From positions 1 through 28,332 of the forward strand of contig CAWVLT010000030.1 of assembly GCA_963930185.1 (NCBI GenBank): a DNA stretch of 28,332 nt, written 5' to 3'. This DNA comes from JAGZEG01 sp963930185 (GTDB lineage Bacteria > Actinomycetota > Coriobacteriia > Coriobacteriales > UMGS124). This document shows positions 18,613 through 26,087 of the stretch, in pieces. The notes under the pieces are model-generated. The model saw only the letters and a list, made by a program, of their open reading frames with translations, was not told where the DNA came from and did not search any database. Position 1 is the first letter of the stretch. Each line of letters opens with the position of its first letter. Both the position numbers and the translations under genes were made by a program.

Positions 18613-19945
18613 CTTATCGGCGCTCTACCTGCACGTTCCCTTCTGCGTGCGCCGCTGCCGCTACTGTGACTTCACCACATCGGCCATCGCCCACGATGAC
18701 CCTCTCGTCGAGGGTTACGTCGAGGCTCTGGTCGCCCTGCTCGAACGTCTGAGATACCACGGGCTGCTTGCCGACATCGAGACCGCCTACGTCGGCGGCG
18801 GCACGCCCACCATGGCGGGGGCCGCCCTGCCGCGCCTTGTCCTAGCGACGCGCCGTGCGTGCGGGGCAGGTCTGAGGGAGTTCTCAAGCGAGGCGAACCC
18901 CGAGTCGCTCGACGCCAACCTCGCCCGCGCGCTCGCCACGGCGGGCCTCACGCGCCTGTCGCTGGGCGTGCAGTCGCTCGATGACGCCGAGCTTGCACGC
19001 CTGGGACGTGCCCATGACGCGCGGCGGGCCCACGTCGCCATGGCGTCGGCACGGGCGGCGGGCCTCGATCTCTCCTGCGACCTCATGTGTGGCATCCCCC
19101 TGCAGACACGGGAGAGCTGGGAGGCGTCGCTTCGAGGGGTCGTCGACGCCGGCGCGACCCACGTGAGCTGCTATCCCCTGATGGTGGAGGAGGGCACGCC
19201 GCTCTATGACGCCTGCGAGGCGGGGGAGGAGGCGTGGCCCGACGATGACGCCCAGGCCGATCTCATGCTGATCGCCGAGCGCGTCCTGGGCTCCGCGGGC
19301 ATGTCACGCTACGAGGTGGCGAGCTACGCCCTTCCCGGTCACGCCTGTCGGCACAACATCGCCTACTGGACGGGCCGCAGCTACCTGGGGCTGGGCACCG
19401 GCGCCTCGAGCATGATGACGCCCGCGCAGTTCGCCGCGCTGGCCGATGCCCTGCTGCTGGCGTGCGTCCCCGAGGGCGCAGACTCGCCGGACGAAGGCGG
19501 GCCGGGTGAAGAGGGGCTGTGGGGAGAAGAGGAGGGACAGCCCCTAGGCTCGGGGGCGGCGCTCGGCGGATGCGAGCTAGCCGCCCGCATGCGAGCCGCG
19601 GGGGAGCAGCACGTCGCGCGCGTGCGGGTGCGCCTGCTTGATGGCCCCAGGCAGCTGTTGGCCGCCATGACCAATCATGCCCCGCTGCTTGCGAGCGTGG
19701 AGACGCTCTCGCTGCGCGAGGCCCTGGCGGAGGACCTCATGCTCGGCATGCGCACAAGCGAGGGCGTGAGCCCCAGGCTCGTCGCGCGTTCGCGTGAGGT
19801 CATGGGGCGTGCGCTTGACGACGCCCTCGGCCGCATGGTGGCACGCGGCCTGGCGCGCCGCACCGCACAGGGCGGCGCAGCCCCCACCGAGAGTGGCTGG
19901 CTTCTCGGCAACGAGCTCTACGGCGAGATGTGGGGGCTGGCCTAG
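18593..19945 (+). CDS. hemW: Radical-SAM heme chaperone HemW (HemN-like), with an unusual insertion
   Basis: A radical SAM protein of the HemN/HemW family. The N-terminus LYLHVPFCVRRCRYCDF holds the 4Fe-4S cysteines 18, 22 and 25 (C-x3-C-x2-C). The VGGGTPT and FSSEANPESL motifs follow, and the C-terminal HemN_C region is present. CRYCDF is characteristic of HemW rather than true coproporphyrinogen dehydrogenase. The start is the GTG at 18593, six bases after AGGAGG (18581-18586), inside the dus 3' end; an in-frame ATG at 18563 lies before that site and is rejected. The protein has 450 residues, longer than the usual 380 or so, partly because of a Gly/Glu-rich segment at about 293-327. HemW family members bind heme and have been linked to its insertion into respiratory proteins. 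Confidence 0.88.
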   Translation: MRTEPSSLSALYLHVPFCVRRCRYCDFTTSAIAHDDPLVEGYVEALVALLERLRYHGLLADIETAYVGGGTPTMAGAALPRLVLATRRACGAGLREFSSEANPESLDANLARALATAGLTRLSLGVQSLDDAELARLGRAHDARRAHVAMASARAAGLDLSCDLMCGIPLQTRESWEASLRGVVDAGATHVSCYPLMVEEGTPLYDACEAGEEAWPDDDAQADLMLIAERVLGSAGMSRYEVASYALPGHACRHNIAYWTGRSYLGLGTGASSMMTPAQFAALADALLLACVPEGADSPDEGGPGEEGLWGEEEGQPLGSGAALGGCELAARMRAAGEQHVARVRVRLLDGPRQLLAAMTNHAPLLASVETLSLREALAEDLMLGMRTSEGVSPRLVARSREVMGRALDDALGRMVARGLARRTAQGGAAPTESGWLLGNELYGEMWGLA

Positions 19946-19976
19946 GGCTCGGCCGCCCACAAGCTCGGCCGTCGCC

Positions 19977-21590
19977 CTAGAGCTCCACGTTGCCGAACTC
20001 GGACAGGCGCAGGTCGGGGTTGTGCTTCACGGCCCAGTCGATGTTCCAGGGACTCGTGAACAGAAGCAGCCGGCCGCCGCGCATGTCCTCGACGCGCAGC
20101 GTGTCGCGCGTCAGGTTGAGCGTGCGGACGTCTATCTCGTCGGGGGAGTTCGTGATCCAGCGGATGTCGGTGTAGCCCAGCGGCTGGCGGCGCACCTCGA
20201 CGTGGTACTCGCTTCTGAGGCGCTGCTCGAGCACCTCGAACTGAAGGACGCCCACCACGCCCACGATGACGCTCTCCATGCCCGTGCCTATCTCGCGGAA
20301 GATCTGCACGGCGCCCTCCTGGGCGAGCTCCTCCATGCCCTTGACGAACTGCTTGCGCTTGAGGGTGTCCACCTGCGTGATGCGCGCGAAGTGCTCGGGC
20401 GCGAACGTGGGGATGCCCGCGAACTGTACGCGGCCACCCGGGGCGCACAGGGTGTCGCCGATCGAGAACATGCCCGGGTCGAATAGACCCACGATGTCGC
20501 CCGCGTATGCCTCGTCCACCGTTGCGCGGTCGTCTGCCATCATCGCGGTGCCGGTCGCGAGCTTGATCTTGCGACCGGCCTGCACGTGCAGGGCGTCCAT
20601 GCCGCGCTCGAACTTGCCCGAGCAGATGCGCAGAAACGCGATGCGGTCGCGGTGGTTCTTGTCCATGTTCGCCTGGATTTTGAAGATGAAGCCGGAGAAG
20701 TCCTGCGTCTTGGGGTCCACCGGCTCGCCGGTGAGCGCGTCGGTGTAGGGGCTCGGCTCGGGGGCCAGACGCAGGAAGTCCTTGAGGAAGGGCTCGACGC
20801 CGAAGTTGGTGAGCGCCGACCCAAAGAACACCGGCGAGAGGCGCCCGGTGCGCACCGCCTCGAGGTCGAACTCGTGGTCGGCCCCGTCGAGCAGCTCGAT
20901 GTCGTCCATCAGGTTGCGGTGGTTCTCGGCACCGATGAGCTCGTCGAGCTCGGGGGCGCCCAGCTCGGCCTCTATCTCGCCGACGCGCTTGGTGGCGTTG
21001 GCGCGCCCGTCTCCCTCGAACGCCAGGACGTGCCGCGTCGCGCGGTCGAAGACGCCGCGGAACGTGCGGCCGTTGCCGATGGGCCAGTTCATGGGGTAGG
21101 TGCCTATGCCGAGCACCGTCTCGATCTCGTCCATGAGGTCGAAGGGGTCGCGCGTCTCGTGGTCGAGCTTGTTCACGAACGTGAAGATGGGGATGTGCCG
21201 CAGCGTGCACACCTTGAAGAGCTTGATGGTCTGCGCCTCCACGCCCTTGGCGCCGTCGATTACCATGACCGCGGCGTCGGCCGCCATGAGGGTGCGGTAG
21301 GTGTCCTCCGAGAAGTCCTGGTGGCCAGGGGTGTCGAGGATGTTGACGCAGCAGCCGTCGTAAGTGAACTGCAGCACCGACGAGGTGACCGAGATGCCGC
21401 GCTGCTTCTCGATGTCCATCCAGTCCGACACCGCGTGACGCGAACTGTTCTTGCCCTTGACCGAGCCTGCTGTCTGGATGCTGCCCGTGTAGAGCAGCAG
21501 CTTCTCAGTGAGCGTCGTCTTGCCTGCGTCGGGGTGCGAGATGATGGCGAACGTGCGCCGCGAGGCGATCTTGTCGGCGATGTCTGACAT
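19977..21590 (-). CDS. prfC: Peptide chain release factor 3
   Basis: GTPase that removes RF1 and RF2 from the ribosome after termination. The protein has 537 residues. G1 is SHPDAGKT (18-25), G3 DTPGH (86-90), G4 NKLD (140-143). RF3-specific stretches include VKGKNSSRHAVSDWMDIEKQ and FRGVFDRATR, followed by a C-terminal domain ending in SPWNIDWAVKHNPDLRLSEF. The ATG at 21590 is preceded by AAAGGGAAA; the frame is open further upstream to 21857, but that part has no family similarity and is rejected. It is convergent with hemW, with 31 bases between stops containing an imperfect GC-rich hairpin (GGCCG/CGGCC and AGGGC/GCCCT). A possible minus-strand -10, TACAAT, lies at 21688-21693. Confidence 0.96.
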   Translation of the reverse strand: MSDIADKIASRRTFAIISHPDAGKTTLTEKLLLYTGSIQTAGSVKGKNSSRHAVSDWMDIEKQRGISVTSSVLQFTYDGCCVNILDTPGHQDFSEDTYRTLMAADAAVMVIDGAKGVEAQTIKLFKVCTLRHIPIFTFVNKLDHETRDPFDLMDEIETVLGIGTYPMNWPIGNGRTFRGVFDRATRHVLAFEGDGRANATKRVGEIEAELGAPELDELIGAENHRNLMDDIELLDGADHEFDLEAVRTGRLSPVFFGSALTNFGVEPFLKDFLRLAPEPSPYTDALTGEPVDPKTQDFSGFIFKIQANMDKNHRDRIAFLRICSGKFERGMDALHVQAGRKIKLATGTAMMADDRATVDEAYAGDIVGLFDPGMFSIGDTLCAPGGRVQFAGIPTFAPEHFARITQVDTLKRKQFVKGMEELAQEGAVQIFREIGTGMESVIVGVVGVLQFEVLEQRLRSEYHVEVRRQPLGYTDIRWITNSPDEIDVRTLNLTRDTLRVEDMRGGRLLLFTSPWNIDWAVKHNPDLRLSEFGNVEL

Positions 21591-21846
21591 GCTTTCCCTT
21601 TCTGGCTTGCAGCGTGGAGCACGGCGGCAGTCGCCCTGGCCGCCCGGGTGACGAATGCCGATATGATGCGTTGTGATTCGCTGAGCCATTGTAACGATTG
21701 TCACGCGGCTGGGGCTCGATGTGCCGGTCCTGCTCAGGGTCACCATGAGATGCGACGCGGCCCCATCGTGGTCCGGCCAGAGCAATTGCCAGAAATTCGT
21801 GATCGAGAAAGCGCGGAATGCGCCACACAGAGCGCTCCACAGAAGC

Positions 21847-22090
21847 CCGCGCGCCAAAAATCTGTTCTGATGGACAAAGTTGACGGTTGGGAGAAGATCG
21901 AGAAAGCCAGCGTGCCCTCTCTTGTCGCCCGCGTCAGCGGATAATCTGAGATCGTATAACAGAAGCGCAGGTAAACAGAGGTGTCACCATCTTGGTCGTT
22001 CATCGGCTTTCGCTCGTTCTCTGCGCTGGGCGACCTGAAGTTTCTCCCAACCGAAAATTTTGTCCACCGCAGCGGAATTTTCGTGCGCGG
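21847..22090. repeat. Diverged long inverted repeat
   Basis: The best-conserved cores, 21871-21895 and 22042-22066 (reverse complement), agree at 22 of 25 positions, beginning TGGACAAA and ending CGGTTGGGAGAA. Weaker similarity extends outward for about 24 more bases on the CCGCGC side (24 of 32 positions including the shared TGGACAAA). The two copies are 146 bases apart at the inner edge of the core. The right copy also contains its own perfect dyad, CGAAAATT and AATTTTCG (22052-22059 and 22075-22082). Confidence 0.65.
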
Positions 22091-22148
22091 AACTCAGCAC
22101 GGGCTGGTCTAGGCCTGATAGACCTAAGACCCGGTGCACCGCTCATAC

Positions 22149-22181
22149 GAAAAGGGCCCCGACCAGAAGGCCGGGACCCTT
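22149..22181 (-). terminator. Intrinsic terminator of the second flavoprotein gene
   Basis: On the minus strand, 13-base arms (22169-22181 and 22152-22164, two G-U pairs) close a TTCT loop and run into a TTTT tract (22150-22153 read on the minus strand). A second small hairpin, CGCGGG AAA CCCGCG (22193-22207), lies between the stop codon and the terminator. Confidence 0.8.
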
Positions 22182-22235
22182 ACAGGGAGAACCGCGGGAA
22201 ACCCGCGAGCCTGGCTCGGCTTGATTAGAGGTGCG

Positions 22236-23921
22236 CTAGATCTGCGCGACGGCGTTCTTGCCGGCAACGTAGCCGTAGTACATGGCCAGACCGTGGCTCA
22301 CGCCCTTGAAGCCGATGGGGTACTGCACGGCGAAGCGGTTGCCCTGGATGTTGCCGCACACGTACAGGCCGGGGATGACGTCGCGCTCGGTGGAGTACAC
22401 GTGGCAGTCCTCGTCGCTCTCCAGGCCACCGATGCACACGAGCATGGGGGACAGGCCCATGGGCTGGATGTAGTAGGGCGGGGTGTCAAGGGCGAACAGG
22501 CGGGAGGCCTTCTTGCCGAAGTCCTCGTCCTTGCCGGCGGCGGCGAGCTCGTTGTAGCGCTCGACGGAAGCCAGCGCGGCCTCGGCGTCGATCTCGACCT
22601 GGGCGAACAGGTCCTCGAGCGTGTCGGCCTTGAAGACCTGACCGGCCTCGACGGCGGCGTCGATGGTCTCCTGCGTGGCGTCGTACTTCAGGCCGTGCGC
22701 GGCGGGGAAGCTGGCCATCTGCTCCTGCCAGTTGGCGTCCCAGATCATGTAGCAGGTGTGGTCCTGGCAGTTCTCGATCTGGTTCTCGGTCTGCTGGCCG
22801 GGGCAGTCCTCGTTCATGAAGCGCTGGCCGGCCTTGTTGAGGCGCAGGTAGGGGTCGATGCCCAGCGGGCCCTGGCTGCCATCGGGGCAGTTGCCCATGT
22901 GGTGGATCATCGGGGCGTGATGCTGCTGGATGGCCGCGCCGGCCCAGGCGCCGAGCTTCAGGCCGTCACCGGTGTTGGTGGGGTTGCCCTCCACGTCGAA
23001 GTTCATCCACATCTCGGTGATGTTGTTCTCGATGACCTCGGGGCAGTAGTAGGAGATGATGTCGGGATTGCTGCCGTAGTCGCCGGTGGCCAGGACAACG
23101 CCCTTGGAAGCGGTGGCCTTGACGTACTTGCCGGTCTCGGCGTTACGGGCGTAGCAGCCGGTACAGCGGCCGTCCTCCATGATGAGCTTCTCGACGAAGT
23201 AGCCGAAGAACGTCTGCGCGCCGGCCTCGACGGCCTTGTCCATGTTGGCCTGGATCACCGGCACGTGCGAGGGCTCGATGATCAGCGAGCTGGGGAAGCA
23301 GGGGTGCTGCTCGTCGGTCCAGTCGTAGTTGTTGATCATCGGGACGAAGAACGGGCGCACCACGCAGTCGGCGTCCTCGGGGGCCTCCTCGTCGGAGGTG
23401 TTCATGATCGCGATGCCGTCCTTGGCGGCGATGTACCAGTCAAAGATGTCGGCCGCGTTCTCGAAGTACTTGCGCCAGATGGAGCGCTTGGGGAAGTAGG
23501 AGCACTCGTCCATCTCGTGCTCGATGAGCATGTCGATGTCGAACTCCTCGCGACCCCACTTCTCGGCCAGGGTGCCGCCCACGATGGCGTACTCGCCGCT
23601 GCGGGCCTGGACGCCCTCGCCCTTCTCGAAGGCGGCGACGGTGGCGCCCTCCTCGGCGGCGGCGCGCGTGGCCACGGTGCCGGCAAGACCGCAGCCCACG
23701 ACGATCACGTCGACGGAGACCTCCTGCTCGACGTCGTCGTCGGAGATCTGGGGCTCCTCGCCCAGCCAGGGCAGGCTGCCGCCCACCGTGCCGTCGGCCT
23801 CGGCGCTCGCGGCGGCCTCGTCGGCGTGGGCGGTCTGCAGGGCGGCGGTGGCGGCGACGGCACCGGCCATGCCGGCGGCACCAGCCACGAACGACCTGCG
23901 CGAAAGACTCGTCTGTGCCAT
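22236..23921 (-). CDS. Tat-exported FAD-dependent reductase, Cgr2-like superfamily
   Basis: A 561-residue flavoprotein with a twin-arginine signal (SLSRRSFVAGAAGMAGA, Arg8-Arg9) and likely cleavage near AHADEA. The FAD dinucleotide-binding motif VIVVGCGLAG lies near residues 73-82. The second FAD region is GLYVCGNIQGNRFAVQYP (about 517-535), which keeps an Arg (529) where fumarate reductases have HGxNR, but the TMGG histidine is replaced (LVCIGG). The catalytic Arg region after RFMNED is also unlike fumarate reductase (CPGQQ). No heme or FMN domain is fused, so a partner donor is needed. The ATG at 23921 has AAAGGGG upstream. It diverges from a LysR-type gene, the usual arrangement for substrate-induced reductases of this group. 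The acceptor is unknown; it is only distantly like the flavoprotein at 13787. Confidence 0.85.
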   Translation of the reverse strand: MAQTSLSRRSFVAGAAGMAGAVAATAALQTAHADEAAASAEADGTVGGSLPWLGEEPQISDDDVEQEVSVDVIVVGCGLAGTVATRAAAEEGATVAAFEKGEGVQARSGEYAIVGGTLAEKWGREEFDIDMLIEHEMDECSYFPKRSIWRKYFENAADIFDWYIAAKDGIAIMNTSDEEAPEDADCVVRPFFVPMINNYDWTDEQHPCFPSSLIIEPSHVPVIQANMDKAVEAGAQTFFGYFVEKLIMEDGRCTGCYARNAETGKYVKATASKGVVLATGDYGSNPDIISYYCPEVIENNITEMWMNFDVEGNPTNTGDGLKLGAWAGAAIQQHHAPMIHHMGNCPDGSQGPLGIDPYLRLNKAGQRFMNEDCPGQQTENQIENCQDHTCYMIWDANWQEQMASFPAAHGLKYDATQETIDAAVEAGQVFKADTLEDLFAQVEIDAEAALASVERYNELAAAGKDEDFGKKASRLFALDTPPYYIQPMGLSPMLVCIGGLESDEDCHVYSTERDVIPGLYVCGNIQGNRFAVQYPIGFKGVSHGLAMYYGYVAGKNAVAQI

Positions 23922-24222
23922 GTGTTTCCCCTTTCAACTCAATGATTGAGCATGAGCCGGCTTGCTGGCCCGCTGGCGCGCAGCCGTTGGCTGGCGTGCC
24001 ATGGGGCCGCAGGTAGTCGGCGGTACGCGGCACATTGTGTCCCAATGTGTGCTCCTTGTGAAATCAATTTGGTCGATGAAGCCATAGACAAGCCTTATAA
24101 TCGCAGGTTGGGATTTCGGTTTGGGCGTGACAATCGGATCCCGGTTGTTTCGGTTCCAAGACGTGTTGTGGCCGGCGTGCCCTGTCGTGGCGCGTCGTAG
24201 TCGAGGTGGGGGAGTGGGCAGC
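23922..24222. promoter_or_regulatory. Divergent control region with two perfect dyads
   Basis: Dyad A: CTCAAT G ATTGAG at 23938-23950, directly upstream of the flavoprotein ribosome binding site. Dyad B: CACATTG TGTCC CAATGTG at 24031-24049. A perfect TATAAT at 24096-24101 (plus strand; weak TCGATG 17 bases upstream) is the likely -10 of the LysR gene. TTTCGGTT is directly repeated at 24114-24121 and 24148-24155 in its leader. Neither dyad fits the classic T-N11-A spacing exactly. The flavoprotein promoter is not clear; TTGTCT-17-ATTGAT on the minus strand, ending just before dyad B, is one weak option. Confidence 0.55.
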
Positions 24223-25146
24223 GTGGACGACAGGCGTGCCGAGGCGTTTCTTCGCATCATCGAGACGGGCAGCTTCTCCGAGGCGGCCCGGCGCATGTTC
24301 GTCACCCAGCCCACGGTGACCCACCAGATAAAGTCGCTCGAGGCTTCGCTTGGCGTACGGCTGCTCGACCGTACGGGCGGCCGTGTCCGACCCACGCGTG
24401 CGGGGGAGATCGCCTCCGGCTACCTGCAACGCATCGAGGAGCTCGACCATGCCATGCGCCAGGAGCTTGTGCGCTTCGTGGACGAGTCCAAGGAGTTCGT
24501 GATAGCCTGCGGGGACAACATGGTGACCTACGACTACCCGGCCTTCGAGCGCGTGGTGCGCTGCGCGGCGCAGCTCACGGGGGCGCGTGTGCGCGTCGTG
24601 TCGACCCCTGCGGTCGAGGAGGTGCCGCGGCTCCTCGAGGCCCGCGAGATAGACGCCGCCTTCACGCTGATCGAGCCGCTGGCCCAGTGCGAGACGGTCG
24701 AGTGCGTCGAGCTGCTCACCTCACGCAACTACATCGTCTGCGCAATCTCGCACCCCCTCGCGGCGCACGGCCATCTGAGCGCCGCCGACCTCGACGGCTT
24801 CACGGTGTTGCTGCCCCGCGACGACGCGCAGGACATCCCCCACTTCGTCGACGACGTCCGCTCCTGCCCCGGCGTCAACGTTGCGTTCGAGTACGTGCCC
24901 ACCACCTCGGGCATGATCCCACTCGTCGAGATGGGCGACAAGGTGGGCTACTCGCCCTTCAGGGTGGGGGATCCCCGCGCGGTGGCGTGCGTGCCCTATC
25001 GCCCGCTCGTCGAGAAGCACCTGGGCATCGCCTGGCTCGCCCGGCGCGGCGACCCCGTGCTGGCGCGCTTCGCCGAGCAGGTCGTCGGCATCTACCGCGA
25101 GGTGCACGTCGAGTCCGAGGACGATGACGTTCCCGGCGCGTGCTGA
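24223..25146 (+). CDS. LysR-type transcriptional regulator
   Basis: A 307-residue regulator. The N-terminal winged helix-turn-helix is canonical: FLRIIETGSFSEAARRMFVTQPTVTHQIKSLEASLGVRLLDRT (residues about 9-51), followed by a linker helix. A periplasmic-binding-protein-like ligand domain follows (about 95-295), which would sense a small molecule. The start is taken as the GTG at 24223, nine bases after GGGGGAG; a GTG at 24214 is also in frame. Anything earlier has no family similarity. It is divergent from the Tat flavoprotein gene, with a shared region carrying perfect dyads, so it probably controls that gene and itself in response to the reductase substrate. No clear terminator follows; GCGGGGCTT is directly repeated at 25160-25168 and 25171-25179. 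Confidence 0.9.
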   Translation: MDDRRAEAFLRIIETGSFSEAARRMFVTQPTVTHQIKSLEASLGVRLLDRTGGRVRPTRAGEIASGYLQRIEELDHAMRQELVRFVDESKEFVIACGDNMVTYDYPAFERVVRCAAQLTGARVRVVSTPAVEEVPRLLEAREIDAAFTLIEPLAQCETVECVELLTSRNYIVCAISHPLAAHGHLSAADLDGFTVLLPRDDAQDIPHFVDDVRSCPGVNVAFEYVPTTSGMIPLVEMGDKVGYSPFRVGDPRAVACVPYRPLVEKHLGIAWLARRGDPVLARFAEQVVGIYREVHVESEDDDVPGAC

Positions 25147-25221
25147 GCCCGTCCCAGATGCGGGGCTTTTGCGGGGCTTGGCCATGTGGCCGGGCCACGT
25201 GCGCCCCGGGCGTCTTGGGCG

Positions 25222-25230
25222 TGCTACACT
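25222..25230 (+). promoter_or_regulatory. Extended -10 promoter of the riboswitch-purine operon
   Basis: TGC followed by TACACT (25225-25230), the same shape as the rpsT promoter; no -35 at normal distance. The predicted start, near 25237, lies just before the aptamer. Confidence 0.6.
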
Positions 25231-25239
25231 TTCGCTGGA

Positions 25240-25326
25240 TACACAGGCGCGCCGCCACTGACGGATGATCGTGGAGCACCACGGGGAAGCGGCGCGCCGC
25301 ACGCCATAGCCGACCGTCTGGGCAAG
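25240..25326 (+). ncRNA. ZTP (pfl) riboswitch aptamer
   Basis: Senses AICA-ribotide (ZMP/ZTP), which accumulates when 10-formyl-THF is short. A perfect 10-bp stem joins 25246-25255 and 25289-25298. It encloses the conserved ACTGACG internal loop, a GTGG AGCA CCAC hairpin (25271-25282) and the GGGGAAGCG segment. After a linker comes the signature 3' block CCGTCTGGGCA (25314-25324). These match the ZTP/pfl consensus in order and spacing. The last bases, GGCA, are shared with the terminator that follows, so ligand binding should prevent termination. The downstream genes consume ZMP, the known logic of this class. Confidence 0.92.
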
Positions 25327-25371
25327 TCTTTCTCGCGTCCGCTTTCGGGCCGAGGACGGCTTGCCTTTTTT
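25320..25371 (+). terminator. Riboswitch expression platform (conditional intrinsic terminator)
   Basis: GGCAAG (25321-25326) pairs with CTTGCC (25360-25365), with an inner CGTCC/GGACG stem (25336-25340 and 25354-25358), followed by six T (25366-25371). The 5' arm overlaps the conserved 3' end of the ZTP aptamer, so the two folds exclude each other. Confidence 0.88.
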
Positions 25372-25439
25372 GTTTGCGCCGGCCACGAGCGCCGGCTCGG
25401 ACGTGCGTCGGCATGCCAGCGAGAAGAGAGAGGAACGCC

Positions 25440-26072
25440 ATGCAGGACCTGCTCGAGCTTCTGAGGAACAACCCCTACCCGGGCCGCGGCATCGTGGTGG
25501 GCAAGGGCCGCGTGTACTACTGGATCATGGGCCGCAGCGCCAACAGCCGCAACCGCGTGTTCACGCCCACCGAGGACGGCATCCGCACCGAGGCGCACGA
25601 CCCGGCGCTGCTCGAGGACCCCAGCCTCATCATCTACCACCCGGTGCGCACCATGGGCGAGGCGCTCGTGGTCACCAACGGCGACCAGACCGACACCATC
25701 GTGGAGAAGGGTGACTTCCGCCAGGGCTGCCTGGCTCGCGAGTACGAGCCCGACGCTCCCAACTACACCCCGCGCATCTCGTGCGTCATCAACCCCGACG
25801 GCTCCTTCGAGATCAGCATCCTCAAGCACCACGCCGGCCGCTGCCTGCGCGAGTTCTTCTGCTACGAGGGCTGCGACGAGGGCGTGGGCTACTTCATCAG
25901 CACCTACCAGGGCGACGGCAACCCGCTGCCCACCTTTGCCGGCGAGCCCGTGGAGGTCACGATGCCCGAGCCCGACGAGGTCTGGGCGGCCCTGAACGCC
26001 GACAACAAGGTCTCCCTCTACGCCAACGTGGACGGCGCGGTCAGCATCTACAACAAGAACCTCGGCGACTAG
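25440..26072 (+). CDS. purO: Stand-alone IMP cyclohydrolase, PurO type
   Basis: A 210-residue protein of the archaeal-type IMP cyclohydrolase family, which closes the ring of FAICAR to give IMP. The N-terminus NPYPGRGIVVG and the motif YWIMGRSANSRNRVF are family hallmarks; it is unrelated to the cyclohydrolase half of PurH. The ATG at 25440 follows GAGAGAGG with six bases between. It sits under a ZTP riboswitch and 15 bases before the AICAR formyltransferase gene, so the two proteins catalyse the last two steps of IMP synthesis as separate chains. The name is based on family motifs and context. Confidence 0.85.
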   Translation: MQDLLELLRNNPYPGRGIVVGKGRVYYWIMGRSANSRNRVFTPTEDGIRTEAHDPALLEDPSLIIYHPVRTMGEALVVTNGDQTDTIVEKGDFRQGCLAREYEPDAPNYTPRISCVINPDGSFEISILKHHAGRCLREFFCYEGCDEGVGYFISTYQGDGNPLPTFAGEPVEVTMPEPDEVWAALNADNKVSLYANVDGAVSIYNKNLGD

Positions 26073-26087
26073 GAAAGGATCCGCCCC

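Larger units (their letters stand above)
21591..22235. other. 645-base gene-free region between prfC and the second flavoprotein gene
   Basis: Two short overlapping open frames here (plus strand 21648-21944, minus strand 21740-22003) have no recognisable domain, no ribosome binding site and unrelated codon use, so no gene is called. The stretch from about 21770 to 22100 is visibly richer in A and T than its surroundings. It holds a possible prfC promoter (minus TACAAT, 21688-21693), a diverged long inverted repeat (21847-22090), a hairpin at 22106-22131, and the flavoprotein terminator. It may be the scar of a lost mobile or accessory element. Confidence 0.6.

Noticed and set aside
21591..21857. 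89-codon N-terminal extension of prfC
   Set aside because: No similarity to RF3; the ATG at 21590 with AAAGGGAAA gives the standard N-terminus.
21648..22003. Short open frames of 98 (plus) and 87 (minus) codons in the prfC-flavoprotein gap
   Set aside because: No ribosome binding site, no domain, and they overlap each other and the inverted repeat.
22106..22131. Hairpin GGTCTAGG/CCTA-A-GACC considered as part of a tRNA or small RNA
   Set aside because: No cloverleaf, no T-loop sequence and no promoter could be found; only a simple hairpin.
22134..23945. 603-codon plus-strand open frame opposite the second flavoprotein
   Set aside because: Mirror of a gene with signal peptide, FAD motifs, ribosome binding site and terminator on the other strand; no domain of its own.
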